Positions 26,285-35,559 of a stretch of 64,000 nt of DNA are shown here, piece by piece. The number at the start of each line of letters is the position of its first letter. Within the stretch, counting starts at the first letter, position 1. The notes under the pieces were generated by a model that ran no database searches, was not told where the DNA came from, and saw only the letters and a program-made list of their open reading frames with translations. The position numbers and the translations under genes were made by a program. Source of the DNA: Treponema_C sp050937815 (GTDB taxonomy: Bacteria; Spirochaetota; Spirochaetia; Treponematales; Treponemataceae); the NCBI RefSeq assembly GCF_050937815.1, contig NZ_JACDIJ010000008.1, forward strand, positions 48,592 to 112,591, written 5' to 3'.

Positions 26285-27025
26285 ATGTCAGGACATAGTA
26301 AATGGGCGACCATTAAACACGCAAAAGGTGCTGCCGACGCAAAACGGGGGCAGCTGTTTACGAAATTTATCAAGGAAATCTCCATTTCCGCCAGAATGGG
26401 CGGCGGCGATCCGGCTTCCAATCCGCGGCTTCGTACTGCGATACTCAAAGCCCGTGCCGCAAACATGCCTAAAGATAATATTGAACGGGCTATAAAAAAA
26501 GGCACGGGAGAACTCGGAGGTTCCGTATACGAAGAAAAAATCTATGAAGGCTACGGTCCCGGCGGTGTTGCCGTTTTGGTTGAAGTACTTACGGATAACA
26601 ATAACCGTGCTGCGGCGAATGTACGCAATATCTTTTCAAAAAGCGGCGGTAACTTAGGAGCTACCGGTTCGGTTGCCTATATGTTTAACCGTAAGGGGGT
26701 TATCGAATACGATGCCGAAGCGGTCAATGAAGACGAGCTGATGGAAGCGGGACTTGAGGCGGGAGCGGAAGATATTGCCGCCGACAGCGGAGTTATCACC
26801 GTTACCACGGATCCGGCCGATTTTGAAACCGTTCTTGAGTTTTTACAAAATAAGGGTTACGAATCGGTTTCTGCGGGTATTTCCATGGTTCCCGATACCT
26901 ATTCCAGTTTGGATGCCGATACGACACGGAAGGTTTTAAAGCTTATAGACCGTTTGGAAGAAGATGACGACGTACAAAACGTGTACTCGAACATCGATAT
27001 TCCTGAGGGTTTTGAAGCAGAATAA
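26285..27025 (+). CDS. yebC: YebC/PmpR family protein
   Basis: ATG 26285 follows TAGGAG with proper spacing and yields the family N-terminus 'MSGHSKWATIKHAKGAADAKRG'-type start. The 246-residue protein keeps 'GGGDPASNPRLRTAI', 'YEGYGPGGVAVLVEVLTDN' and 'FNRKGVI', all standard. The family includes transcriptional regulators and ribosome-associated factors that help translate proline-rich stretches. It heads the recombination-gene cluster, a common location for yebC next to ruvC. Confidence 0.95.
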   Translation: MSGHSKWATIKHAKGAADAKRGQLFTKFIKEISISARMGGGDPASNPRLRTAILKARAANMPKDNIERAIKKGTGELGGSVYEEKIYEGYGPGGVAVLVEVLTDNNNRAAANVRNIFSKSGGNLGATGSVAYMFNRKGVIEYDAEAVNEDELMEAGLEAGAEDIAADSGVITVTTDPADFETVLEFLQNKGYESVSAGISMVPDTYSSLDADTTRKVLKLIDRLEEDDDVQNVYSNIDIPEGFEAE

Positions 27026-27092
27026 ATCGGTGACGTTTTGTTCAATGCCGGGAACCGAAAAGAACGTTTCCGGCAGCGCCCCTTTATTGAAA

Positions 27093-27575
27093 ATGACTTC
27101 GTTCCGGCGCGTATTGGGAATAGATCCGGGACTTGCTTCTACCGGCTGGGCTGTTATTGATTATGCGGATTCGCGTTACCGCAGTGTAGGGTGGGGCGTA
27201 ATAGAAACTGAAAAAGATATGAAAAGAGGCGAACGCCTTTTATATATCTATGATCAGCTTCAAAATATTTTGGATATGTATAATCCGAATGAAGCCGGTA
27301 TGGAAACTTTATATTTTGCAAAAAATGTAACCAGTGCACTTGTCGTTGCCGAAGCACGGGGCACCGTAACCCTTTGTCTGAGCCGTAATGCCGTTCCTCT
27401 TTTTGAATATTCACCCAACTGTATAAAAAAAGCCGTTTCCGGTACCGCAAGGGCGGACAAGATCCTTGTTCAACAATATGTTAAATTATTGCTGGGCTTA
27501 TCCGAACTTCCCAAGCCCGATCATGCCGCCGATGCTTTAGCTGCGGCTATTACTCATATTCATACTGTGCTATAA
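27093..27575 (+). CDS. ruvC: Holliday junction endonuclease RuvC
   Basis: Start ATG 27093 is preferred because RuvC proteins begin within a few residues of 'LGIDPG'; an in-frame ATG at 27045 is possible. The 160-residue enzyme has the four acidic catalytic sites: Asp11 in 'GIDPG', Glu in 'METLYFAKN', and the Asp pair in 'PDHAADALAAAI'. It cuts Holliday junctions in step with RuvAB, which are encoded about 1.2 kb downstream across a methyltransferase gene. Confidence 0.93.
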   Translation: MTSFRRVLGIDPGLASTGWAVIDYADSRYRSVGWGVIETEKDMKRGERLLYIYDQLQNILDMYNPNEAGMETLYFAKNVTSALVVAEARGTVTLCLSRNAVPLFEYSPNCIKKAVSGTARADKILVQQYVKLLLGLSELPKPDHAADALAAAITHIHTVL

Positions 27576-27596
27576 CTTTTATTTATTGGACGTATT

Positions 27597-28730
27597 ATGG
27601 TTGGTGAACATATAATCGAAACTGAAAATGCAGAATACCTTTCGGAACAGCTTATTACGTATTTGGGTAATAAACGTTTGCTCCTTGATTTTATCGGTGA
27701 TGCCGTCGATATTGTAAAAAAGCGCCTTAACGCAGATAAATTGCGTTTTTTTGACGTATTTTCAGGCTCCGGTATTGTCGCGCGGTATTTTAAAAAAAAT
27801 GCGTCATATTTAATTGCAAACGATTTGGAATTATACAGTTATATGATAAATACATGCTATCTTTCCAATGCCGCCGACCGCGATATGGTCGAATTGCGCG
27901 GTTTTTTTTGCGATTTAAAAGATCATCTTGAAGATTGTGAATTTGACGGCAATTGGAAGTACGGTATTTTAAGCGAATCCTATGCACCCCAAAACGATTC
28001 CAATATTAAAAAAGGCGAGCGGGTTTTTTACACGCGAAGAAACGCCGCTTATATAGATACCGCACGCAGTTTTATCGATACCTATCCGCAGCGACTGCAT
28101 CCGTATTTTATTTCCCCGCTTATGGCCGAAGCATCGGTACATGCAAATACCGCCGGCGTTTTTAAAGGATTTTATAAAAATCGGGAAACAGGTATCGGAG
28201 AATTCGGCGGGAAAAACCGTGATGCGCTCAGCCGTATTATCGGCAATATCAATCTTTCGTTCCCTCTATTCAGTAATTATGATTGTGACGTTTCAATACA
28301 CCGGCGCGATGCAAACGAACTTGCCTATGAGGTTCCGGAAGTGGATCTTGCATATTTGGATCCGCCTTATAACCAGCATCCCTACGGTTCCAATTATTTT
28401 ATGTTAAATATTATTGCGGAAAACAAAAAACCGCACAATATAAGTCCGGTATCAGGAATCCCGGCAGATTGGAACCGTTCGGTATATAATAAAGGAAAAG
28501 AAGCGCAAAAGGCTCTTATAGAACTTATCGACGCCTTAAAAGCAAAATTCGTTCTTCTTTCGTTTAACTCGGAAGGCTTTATTTCGAAAGACGCACTCGT
28601 AAACATACTGAAATCGAAAGGTAATTTGCAGGTATTTGAATCTCCGTATAATACCTTTCGGGCAAGCCGCAATTTGAAAAACCGCAATACGCATGTTACC
28701 GAATATCTTTTTTTACTTGAAAAAAAGTGA
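27597..28730 (+). CDS. DNA adenine (N6) methyltransferase, D12-like class
   Basis: This 377-residue enzyme has 'EQLITYLGNKRLLLDFI' (motif X-like, residues 16-32), a SAM-binding 'FFDVFSGSGIVARYF' (motif I) and the catalytic 'AYLDPPYNQHPYG' (motif IV, DPPY). These match D12-class adenine methyltransferases. No restriction endonuclease is adjacent, so it is probably a solitary methylase or has a remote partner. Its position between ruvC and ruvA is unusual and may link methylation with recombination. Confidence 0.87.
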   Translation: MVGEHIIETENAEYLSEQLITYLGNKRLLLDFIGDAVDIVKKRLNADKLRFFDVFSGSGIVARYFKKNASYLIANDLELYSYMINTCYLSNAADRDMVELRGFFCDLKDHLEDCEFDGNWKYGILSESYAPQNDSNIKKGERVFYTRRNAAYIDTARSFIDTYPQRLHPYFISPLMAEASVHANTAGVFKGFYKNRETGIGEFGGKNRDALSRIIGNINLSFPLFSNYDCDVSIHRRDANELAYEVPEVDLAYLDPPYNQHPYGSNYFMLNIIAENKKPHNISPVSGIPADWNRSVYNKGKEAQKALIELIDALKAKFVLLSFNSEGFISKDALVNILKSKGNLQVFESPYNTFRASRNLKNRNTHVTEYLFLLEKK

Positions 28731-28751
28731 CGATACGATTATAGTAATATA

Positions 28752-29378
28752 ATGTTTAACAGCATAACCGGAACGGTGACTTTTAAATTTTCACAAACGC
28801 TTTGCATACAAACACAGGGTTTGGAATGGGAATTGACCGTGCCCCTTACAAGTCTTGATGCACTCGGTCCTGTCGGCGAAACGGTAAAAGTGTACACATG
28901 GTTGTATCACCGCGAAGATTCGATGAAACTGTTCGGCTTTGCGACGGCAAACGAGCGATCCGTTTTTCTTGATTTAATGAAGGTTGAAGGAGTCGGCGCT
29001 AAGGCTGCCATTCGCATATTATCTTCGATAAATGCCGGCGATTTAGCTGCGGCTTTGGATTCCGAAGATATCGGCAAACTGGAAAAAATTCCCGGTGTCG
29101 GTAAAAAAACGGCACAAAAAATGATGCTTACCTTAAAAGGTAAACTGAATCTGGAAGACAGCTCAAACGTATCGAACGGCCGTATACGCGAAAACTCGTA
29201 TTCGCCCTGGTCGGATGTCATTTCCGCTTTAGTAAATATGGGCTATGATAAATCCCGCTGCGAGCAAACGGTGGAAAATTTGCTGCACTTGTTATCATCG
29301 GATACGGATTTTATGGCCAAAAATAAAGTCGCTCAAGAGGAAATTCTTTTCCGCCGCGCTATTGTTGAGCTTGCATAA
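28752..29378 (+). CDS. ruvA: Holliday junction DNA-binding protein RuvA
   Basis: At 208 residues it is full-length RuvA. It has an N-terminal OB domain, then tandem helix-hairpin-helix motifs 'MKVEGVGAKAAIRILSS' and 'LEKIPGVGKKTAQKMML' (about residues 75-130). A C-terminal domain that contacts RuvB follows. It is 10 bases upstream of ruvB. RuvA tetramers bind the junction and load RuvB. Confidence 0.95.
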   Translation: MFNSITGTVTFKFSQTLCIQTQGLEWELTVPLTSLDALGPVGETVKVYTWLYHREDSMKLFGFATANERSVFLDLMKVEGVGAKAAIRILSSINAGDLAAALDSEDIGKLEKIPGVGKKTAQKMMLTLKGKLNLEDSSNVSNGRIRENSYSPWSDVISALVNMGYDKSRCEQTVENLLHLLSSDTDFMAKNKVAQEEILFRRAIVELA

Positions 29379-29388
29379 CGGAGAAATT

Positions 29389-30411
29389 ATGACTGAAAAT
29401 ATACTTAGGGCTGCGGTACAAATGGAAGAAGATCAGGATTTAAATCTTCGGCCGAAATTCCTAAATGATTTTTTAGGTCAAACAAAGATAAAAGAAAATT
29501 TAAGCGTATTTATAAAAGCTGCCCGCGAGCGTTCCGAAAGTTTGGACCATTTGTTTTTAATCGGGCCGCCCGGATTGGGCAAAACGACGCTTGCACAAAT
29601 TACTGCGCGGGAATTGGGCGCCGATTTTAAAGTGACGAGTGCGCCCGCTTTGGATAAGCCCAAAGACCTTGCGGGAATTTTATCGACAATAAGCGAGCGC
29701 ACCGTTTTTTTTATCGACGAAATACACAGATTAAAACCGGCAATAGAAGAAATGCTCTATATTGCAATGGAAGATTATGAACTTGATTGGGTTATAGGGC
29801 AGGGGGCGGCGGCACGTACGGTTCGTATTCCCATTCCGTCTTTTACCCTCGTCGGTGCGACTACCAAAGCCGGTATGGTTTCCAGTCCGCTTATAAGCCG
29901 ATTCGGAATAGTCCAGCGTTTCGGCTTTTATAAACGTGAAGAACTTTCCGCCATTATCAAGCGTTCCGCCGGTATTTTGAACATCGGCATTGATGAGGAT
30001 GCCGCCTTTATTATGGCCGATTGTTCCCGCGGTACACCCCGTGTCGCGAACCGTATTTTACGCCGTATGCGGGATTTTGCACAAGTACTGGGAGGCGGAC
30101 ATATTACGAAGGATATTGCCCGCGCGGGTTTGGATAAATTGGAAATCGACGCTTTAGGTTTGGAACATTATGATCGTGCGATTTTACGTTCTATTATCGA
30201 AAATTTCGGCGGCGGCCCGGTAGGAGCGGAAACCCTGGCCATTTCAATCGGGGAATCGGTCGATACGCTTGAAGATTATTATGAACCCTATTTGATACAA
30301 TCGGGCCTTTTGCAGCGTACCCCGCGCGGGCGCACGGTTACCGATAAAGCGTATACACATTTGGGATTACAGGGAAAAGCCGTACATGCTGACGAAAGAC
30401 TTTTATTTTAA
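29389..30411 (+). CDS. ruvB: Holliday junction branch-migration ATPase RuvB
   Basis: ATG 29389 follows GGAGA and gives the normal RuvB N-terminus; the frame extends further upstream into ruvA but without a ribosome site. The 340-residue AAA+ ATPase has Walker A 'GPPGLGKTTLA', Walker B 'FFIDEIHRL', sensor 'GATTKAGMVSSPL' and arginine finger region 'RFGIVQRF'. A C-terminal winged helix with 'TPRGRTVTDKAYTHL' completes it. It overlaps queA by 26 bases. Confidence 0.96.
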   Translation: MTENILRAAVQMEEDQDLNLRPKFLNDFLGQTKIKENLSVFIKAARERSESLDHLFLIGPPGLGKTTLAQITARELGADFKVTSAPALDKPKDLAGILSTISERTVFFIDEIHRLKPAIEEMLYIAMEDYELDWVIGQGAAARTVRIPIPSFTLVGATTKAGMVSSPLISRFGIVQRFGFYKREELSAIIKRSAGILNIGIDEDAAFIMADCSRGTPRVANRILRRMRDFAQVLGGGHITKDIARAGLDKLEIDALGLEHYDRAILRSIIENFGGGPVGAETLAISIGESVDTLEDYYEPYLIQSGLLQRTPRGRTVTDKAYTHLGLQGKAVHADERLLF

Positions 30412-31528
30412 TCTCCCCGAAGATTTAATAGCGCAATATCCTTCTTCGGTGCGCGGAGAAGACAAATTGATGGTTTTAAATAAAACGGACGGAAATCTTG
30501 CACATTATATGATAGAAGATTTACCGGACCTCATGGAAAAAGACAGCCTTATGGTTTTTAATAATTCAAAGGTACGTCCTTCACGCTGTTTTGCCGTAAA
30601 ACTTGATTCGGCTTCTTCAAAACCTGCGGAATTTTTGCTGATTGAAAAAATAGGCGAACATGCGGAACAAACACATGCGGAACTGTCAAAACACTGCGGA
30701 AACGGCGAACCGAAAGAACTGTGGCGTGCTATGGTAAAAAATGCGAAAAAACATCGTCCGGGCAGCCGTTATCGTTTTCAAGACGGAACTGTAGGATCGA
30801 TTGTCGATTTTGCCGCCGATGAAGGAACGGAATTTCGTACTCTCGTCTTTGTCCGCTCGCAGCTTGGCGGAATGCACAAAAAAAACGTAAGCTCGGATGA
30901 GGTTTTACTTGATGAAAACTGGTTTGAACGTAACGGTCATATGCCCTTGCCGCCCTACATAAAAAGAGCCGATACGGCCGAAGACAGCAGCCGCTATCAA
31001 AATGTCTATGCGGCGATTTCAGGTTCCATCGCATGCCCTACAGCCGGCTTACATTTTACCGACCGCATTCTTGAGCGATTAAAGGCTAAGGGAATCCGTA
31101 TGGCCAATCTTACCCTTCATGTCGGCTTGGGAACTTTTTTACCCGTCCGTACCGAAAATATAGAAGATCACGTTATGCACAGTGAAGTTTATACCGTATC
31201 GGAACAAACGGCTTTTGAAGTAAATTCGGCTAAACGGGACGGGCGTCCCATAACGGCGGTAGGCACGACTGCCGTACGAACATTGGAGTCTGCATGGAAA
31301 AACGGACGCTTGTGCAGCGGAACTTCTTCTACCGACATTTTTTTATATCCGGGATGCACGTTTAATGTCGTAGATCGTCTTATTACGAATTTTCATACGC
31401 CCGAATCGACTCTTTTGATGCTGGTAAGCGCTTTTGCCGGAAGAGAGCACATTTTACATGCATATGAACAAGCGGTTAAAAGCCGTTATCGCTTTTTTTC
31501 ATACGGCGATGCTATGTTTATTCGCTGA
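30386..31528 (+). CDS. queA: S-adenosylmethionine:tRNA ribosyltransferase-isomerase QueA
   Basis: This 380-residue enzyme makes epoxyqueuosine in tRNA. Family blocks are 'FYFNLPEDLIAQYP', 'VFNNSKVRPSR', 'GHMPLPPYIKRADT', 'TAGLHFTDRIL', 'LHVGLGTFLPVR' and 'NFHTPESTLLMLVSAF'. An insertion near residues 90-110 makes it slightly longer than the usual ~345. It follows ruvB as in many bacteria. Confidence 0.95.
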   Translation: MLTKDFYFNLPEDLIAQYPSSVRGEDKLMVLNKTDGNLAHYMIEDLPDLMEKDSLMVFNNSKVRPSRCFAVKLDSASSKPAEFLLIEKIGEHAEQTHAELSKHCGNGEPKELWRAMVKNAKKHRPGSRYRFQDGTVGSIVDFAADEGTEFRTLVFVRSQLGGMHKKNVSSDEVLLDENWFERNGHMPLPPYIKRADTAEDSSRYQNVYAAISGSIACPTAGLHFTDRILERLKAKGIRMANLTLHVGLGTFLPVRTENIEDHVMHSEVYTVSEQTAFEVNSAKRDGRPITAVGTTAVRTLESAWKNGRLCSGTSSTDIFLYPGCTFNVVDRLITNFHTPESTLLMLVSAFAGREHILHAYEQAVKSRYRFFSYGDAMFIR

Positions 31529-31535
31529 TTCGAAA

Positions 31536-32372
31536 TCACATAAGCGTTTTTAAAGAATATTGAAGTAAATTCATATATTGGTTTTTTAATAGGGGCGCAC
31601 AATCCTTGTTTTGGCGTATCAATTCGTCATCATACAAGCGTGAAGCCGAAGAAAGCAGGTTTTCAATATCGCGTTCATTTAAAGGCAGCCGGGAACCTAT
31701 AATGGAGTTTTCAAGTTCGTGACTGCGTATGGATACGGGGCCGCAAAACGCCGCCCTCATATCTCCCAGTATTCCTTTTGTCGTATCAGCTAAAAACGTA
31801 AAAGATACCGAAAGATGATTTATTTCGTATGAGGGGCCGAGCCGGTTAAAGGCGGTTACCGACCAATCCTGCATGGGAATAAGAACTTTGGTGAGCAAAA
31901 AGCCTTGCGGAACTTCACTGAATTTTGACATAGGAATCTGTACTGTTTCGGTTATGCTTTTAAACTCAAGACGGGCGTCCATTGCCAAAAGCGGTGCATA
32001 TAGACTCATTTTATGATCTGCTTTACATATATTTCCGCCTATGGTGGCTAAGTTGCGGATATTGTGAGAAGCTACCGAAGAAACGGCATCATATAAAAAA
32101 TCGGGAATACGCTTTTTCCCCAATTCTAAAATGCGGTTTAAACTTACTGCCGCACCGAAACCTATAAAACGTTCTTTTTTATCTACGGTTTGCAATTCTT
32201 CGATATGCCGTATAAAAAGGGCGGCAGGCGGCAAGCGTATTTTGGTACCGTTTAAAGATTTTATACAAGAGGTACAGCCCGCCAAAACCGTTAGGGAGGG
32301 TATGTTTTTAAGCTGCTGCAAAGCATCGGTTAAATTGGAAACAAAAAAAGTATCGGGTTTAACGTAATCCAT
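31536..32372 (-). CDS. Xanthine dehydrogenase-type FAD-binding subunit
   Basis: This 278-residue protein has the FAD-binding fold of the CoxM/XdhB family. 'TVLAGCTSCIKSLNG' stands where the usual 'LLAGGTDL' is, and 'NIRNLATIGGNICKAD' matches the second FAD motif. The GGT of the first motif is altered, so flavin binding may be weakened. It overlaps the 2Fe-2S subunit gene by 14 bases and is the last gene of the operon, convergent with queA. Confidence 0.82.
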   Translation of the reverse strand: MDYVKPDTFFVSNLTDALQQLKNIPSLTVLAGCTSCIKSLNGTKIRLPPAALFIRHIEELQTVDKKERFIGFGAAVSLNRILELGKKRIPDFLYDAVSSVASHNIRNLATIGGNICKADHKMSLYAPLLAMDARLEFKSITETVQIPMSKFSEVPQGFLLTKVLIPMQDWSVTAFNRLGPSYEINHLSVSFTFLADTTKGILGDMRAAFCGPVSIRSHELENSIIGSRLPLNERDIENLLSSASRLYDDELIRQNKDCAPLLKNQYMNLLQYSLKTLM

Positions 32373-32850
32373 ATTTTATGCTCCCCAGACGTTTTCTGCG
32401 TATATCTGCCGCCGTTAAAGCGGTTTTTACTAAAAGGTCGTCTTCCGTACAAGGACAGGAAAATGTTCGTAAAAATTCTCCTATCAATTGTTTTTCCGGT
32501 CTTTGACTTTGCTCGAGAATTTCATGTATTGCAAAGATTCTGCCGGCATTGCAAAATCCGCACAGTTTTACATCGTTTTTTTCAAAAGCCTGCGAAATAT
32601 CGGAATATGCATCGGTTTTCATAAAATGTTCCAAAGTTATAATATTTTGATCTTTTACGGCTGAAACCGGAATAAGACATGAAGGTACCGACTTTTCATC
32701 GATAAGAACCGTACATACGCCGCAAAGACCTTTGCCGCAGCCGCATTTTACCGAAAACAGATTTAAATTGCGCAAAACAAAGGCAAGCGGTTGATCGGGT
32801 TCGCAGTTGACAGTTACGGAATTATGGTTAATTTTTAACGGGATTCGCAT
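32359..32850 (-). CDS. Xanthine dehydrogenase-type 2Fe-2S subunit
   Basis: ATG 32850 is chosen because it gives the family start 'MRIPLKINHNSVTV'; the open frame extends upstream. The 163-residue protein has all eight cluster cysteines: 'CGCGKGLCGVC' with a later Cys ('PSC') for the plant-ferredoxin-type cluster, and 'CGFC' with 'CPC' for the second. The last motif is normally 'CRCTGY', so the second site is slightly altered. It overlaps the large-subunit gene by 23 bases. Confidence 0.85.
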   Translation of the reverse strand: MRIPLKINHNSVTVNCEPDQPLAFVLRNLNLFSVKCGCGKGLCGVCTVLIDEKSVPSCLIPVSAVKDQNIITLEHFMKTDAYSDISQAFEKNDVKLCGFCNAGRIFAIHEILEQSQRPEKQLIGEFLRTFSCPCTEDDLLVKTALTAADIRRKRLGSIKYGLR

Positions 32851-34918
32851 CCGGCTGCTCCTTTTGATGTTCGTCGAGGGTTTTATGTATATGCGTATAA
32901 ATTGTTTCCGGGCCGATAGGAAAATCGGCAATTCTGTACCCTAAAGCTTGTGATACTGCACTGCCTATGGCGGCCGGCAAAACATTGAATATGAGTTCAC
33001 CTATTTGCTTCGGCTCGCTTTCTCCGGGAATAAAATTGATAAAAACCGTCGGTATCGGATTGGTTTGGAATTCTTCGGAACAGGAAAACAAGCGCTTTAT
33101 GCATTGTTGTATAACCGATTCCGCTTTTGAATCATATAAAATGGTTCCCCCGTCTATGGTTACCCAAATGTTCCGTACTGTATACGTATAGGTTTTGGGA
33201 TTTAATTCCACTTCCGCCGCAGCCGCCGCCCATGAGGTTGTATAAAAAGGGGTGCCGCAAAAATCGTCATAATTCCACATGTTTTTTTTACCTGGAGCAA
33301 GGCTTCGTTTAACCCGTATCGGAAGCGGTTGGCGGAATCGGAGCTTTTGTATAGCTTCGCAACATTTTTTTAATAATTGAGTCATAATACTTATGTTGCT
33401 TATAATCGTTTCGGGCAAATCGTTTTCTTCACTGTGTGAATTACAACTGTCAATAACAATCGATTTTGTCGGAATTGATAAAAGGTCGGCGGCTATATTT
33501 TTCCAAATACTCGATACCGTTGCCGATGAAGCTTGTGCGTAGATAACCGCACTGCCGTCTTTTTCCATAGAAACTTCCAAACTTTGCCGTAAAGAATTAA
33601 CTTCCGTACCTAAAAAACCGTTACCTTCATATGCGCAGGAAAATCCGATTCCCCGTATCGGAACAGTGGAAAACAAATAATGCGATTGTAAGCCGGTTAA
33701 TTTATAACTTGCATATTTACGGTAAAAATCGCTTCTTTTAATCACATCGTGTATAACATCATGAATAGGGGACGTTTCAAATTTAAAAGGGAAGGAATGC
33801 CGTGTTTTATGCGTATCGAATATATTTTTTAAACGTACGTCAACGGAATTTAAATTGGAAATACGCGACAATTCCTGTATTTGAGATTCTATTGCATAAA
33901 ATCCGTGATAGTCGGCCCATTGCATGGAGGCCGTTCCGGGCGCCGTCCGGGAACGGTAGGCAAAGCCTTCTACAATAAGATTTTGAGGTTTATATATGCT
34001 TATGCAGGAAACGGCGAGTCTGTCAAGAATAGCCGATATAAAGGGATTAAAGGCCCCCGCATCTATTTCAATACGGACGGAAGCTGCGGTTATCGAGCCT
34101 TGTTCGTTCAAAGCCGTTTTATGCCGAATCGTTACGGGCAGCGGATTATCTATATATAAAAGCTGTTCGCGGCGTGAGAGACTCAGTAAAACGGGAGCTT
34201 CGGTAAGTATTGCCGCAAGCGCACATTGAATGCTTAAAACGCTGTTATGCCACGGAGCATTTGTTTTTGCGGAAGAAGAGGGTGTTTTGTATAATTGTAT
34301 GCGTGATTTATCGATGTTTAAAACGGAACACATATTGTGATATAAATGACTCGGCCAGCGGCTGGGTGTATAAACGGTAAGTTCGTTGTTTTGAAAACGG
34401 CAAAAAGCACCGTCCGTTTCCGTATGAGAGGGAAACCGTACATTGAGTTTATACGTTTTGTCGCTTTTGAATTGCGATGTACTCCATGCTTTATCGAAAT
34501 TGCCGAAACTGTAGCGACGGCTTGCCGCAATTTCTTTATCCGTTTTATTTTTATCGGGAAATGAACGTGTATATGTAATTTCCAATTCCGCTAAAAGCTG
34601 ATTGAGTTGTATATAATCGGGACCTGTAAGAATTCCGATAGGCTCTCCCTCATATGAGATTGTTTCGGCTGCAAGCAGCGGAAATTCGGTATTAAACGTA
34701 TGTATTTTGTTTTCGCCCGGAATGTCTTTTGCCGTAAACAATCGGTAGCCTTCGGGTAAAGACGAATGCCGTATGTCGCGGATTGTACCGTCCGATACGG
34801 GGCTTCGTACCAATACGGCATATAAAAGATGTTCGTCTTGTTTGTCGCTGTAAAATACGGGCGAACGGTGAATTTCGATTGTTTTGGTTTTATTTTGTTT
34901 TATATTTTTAGACTTCAC
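32828..34918 (-). CDS. Xanthine dehydrogenase-type large (molybdopterin) subunit, motif-degenerate
   Basis: GTG 34918 is chosen because GGAGGAG lies 7 bases upstream inside the end of the nusG-like gene; longer ATG starts lack such a site. The 696-residue product aligns along the family, but 'GGGFGGK' reads 'SSSAKTN' and 'AFRGFG' is replaced by 'ASMQWADYHGF', so two cofactor loops are lost. The C-terminal 'IGE' may retain the catalytic Glu. The protein may bind a different cofactor or be structural. The operon order is nusG-like, large, 2Fe-2S, FAD. Confidence 0.78.
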   Translation of the reverse strand: MKSKNIKQNKTKTIEIHRSPVFYSDKQDEHLLYAVLVRSPVSDGTIRDIRHSSLPEGYRLFTAKDIPGENKIHTFNTEFPLLAAETISYEGEPIGILTGPDYIQLNQLLAELEITYTRSFPDKNKTDKEIAASRRYSFGNFDKAWSTSQFKSDKTYKLNVRFPSHTETDGAFCRFQNNELTVYTPSRWPSHLYHNMCSVLNIDKSRIQLYKTPSSSAKTNAPWHNSVLSIQCALAAILTEAPVLLSLSRREQLLYIDNPLPVTIRHKTALNEQGSITAASVRIEIDAGAFNPFISAILDRLAVSCISIYKPQNLIVEGFAYRSRTAPGTASMQWADYHGFYAIESQIQELSRISNLNSVDVRLKNIFDTHKTRHSFPFKFETSPIHDVIHDVIKRSDFYRKYASYKLTGLQSHYLFSTVPIRGIGFSCAYEGNGFLGTEVNSLRQSLEVSMEKDGSAVIYAQASSATVSSIWKNIAADLLSIPTKSIVIDSCNSHSEENDLPETIISNISIMTQLLKKCCEAIQKLRFRQPLPIRVKRSLAPGKKNMWNYDDFCGTPFYTTSWAAAAAEVELNPKTYTYTVRNIWVTIDGGTILYDSKAESVIQQCIKRLFSCSEEFQTNPIPTVFINFIPGESEPKQIGELIFNVLPAAIGSAVSQALGYRIADFPIGPETIYTHIHKTLDEHQKEQPDANPVKN

Positions 34919-35438
34919 GGCTGTGCTCCTCCAAAACATCAAAGGCAAGATCTATTAAAAAATTTTCATTTGCAAAATCGAGGGATATTTTTGCCCGTTT
35001 TTTACGTTTATCGACTTTTACAATCAATCCTTCCAAGCCCTGCATAGGCCCCGACTTTACAATGATACGATCATTTTCATCAAACGTAACCAGCGATGTA
35101 TCCGCTAAGCCCCCGAAATGTAAAAAATGCTGCAATACCGTTAAATCCCGCCCCGTTATCGGTGTGATTTCTTTATTGTTTTTTAAAAAACGGGTAAAAT
35201 TCTTTGTTCCCCTCATAATATTAAAAAGTTCCGGATCTATTTCATCTGCGGCAACAAAGATATAGCCGGGAAAAACGGGGCGAATTTCATCACTTGTTTT
35301 GCCCATGCGCCGAACGGATAATTTCCGTTTCGGGAACATAAATTCCTGCTTATCGTGGCGAAAACGCAAATATTCGTTGAGCTGCGCTATATACGAGTCT
35401 TCTTTTAGAGTCCGCACCTGTACTGCAAAATATTTCAT
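34908..35438 (-). CDS. NusG-family transcription antitermination paralogue (RfaH/LoaP-like)
   Basis: This 176-residue protein has an N-terminal NGN domain ('YFAVQVRTLKEDSYIAQL' and 'RPVFPGYIFVAADEID') and a C-terminal KOW domain ('RIIVKSGPMQGLEGLIVKVDKRKKRAKISL'). Core NusG genes normally sit beside rpoBC and ribosomal protein genes, while this one leads an accessory operon and overlaps it by 11 bases. That layout is typical of specialised NusG paralogues that act on their own operon. It is divergent from the gene at 35560. Confidence 0.85.
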   Translation of the reverse strand: MKYFAVQVRTLKEDSYIAQLNEYLRFRHDKQEFMFPKRKLSVRRMGKTSDEIRPVFPGYIFVAADEIDPELFNIMRGTKNFTRFLKNNKEITPITGRDLTVLQHFLHFGGLADTSLVTFDENDRIIVKSGPMQGLEGLIVKVDKRKKRAKISLDFANENFLIDLAFDVLEEHSREV

Positions 35439-35447
35439 CTGATTTTG

Positions 35448-35476
35448 ATACTATCACAAAAAAGGGCTTTCTTCAA
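35448..35476 (-). promoter_or_regulatory. Promoter of the nusG-like/xdh-like operon
   Basis: On the minus strand, TTGAAG (35476-35471), a 17-base spacer and TAGTAT (35453-35448) lie just upstream of the nusG-like start codon at 35438. The short leader leaves little room for an antitermination site before the gene. Confidence 0.55.
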
Positions 35477-35559
35477 TCATAAGCTTTTTTTTGTTAATAC
35501 TGTTGGAAAAAAAACCGACAATAAAATAAGGATAAAACATGATTGATACGGAGGGGAAA

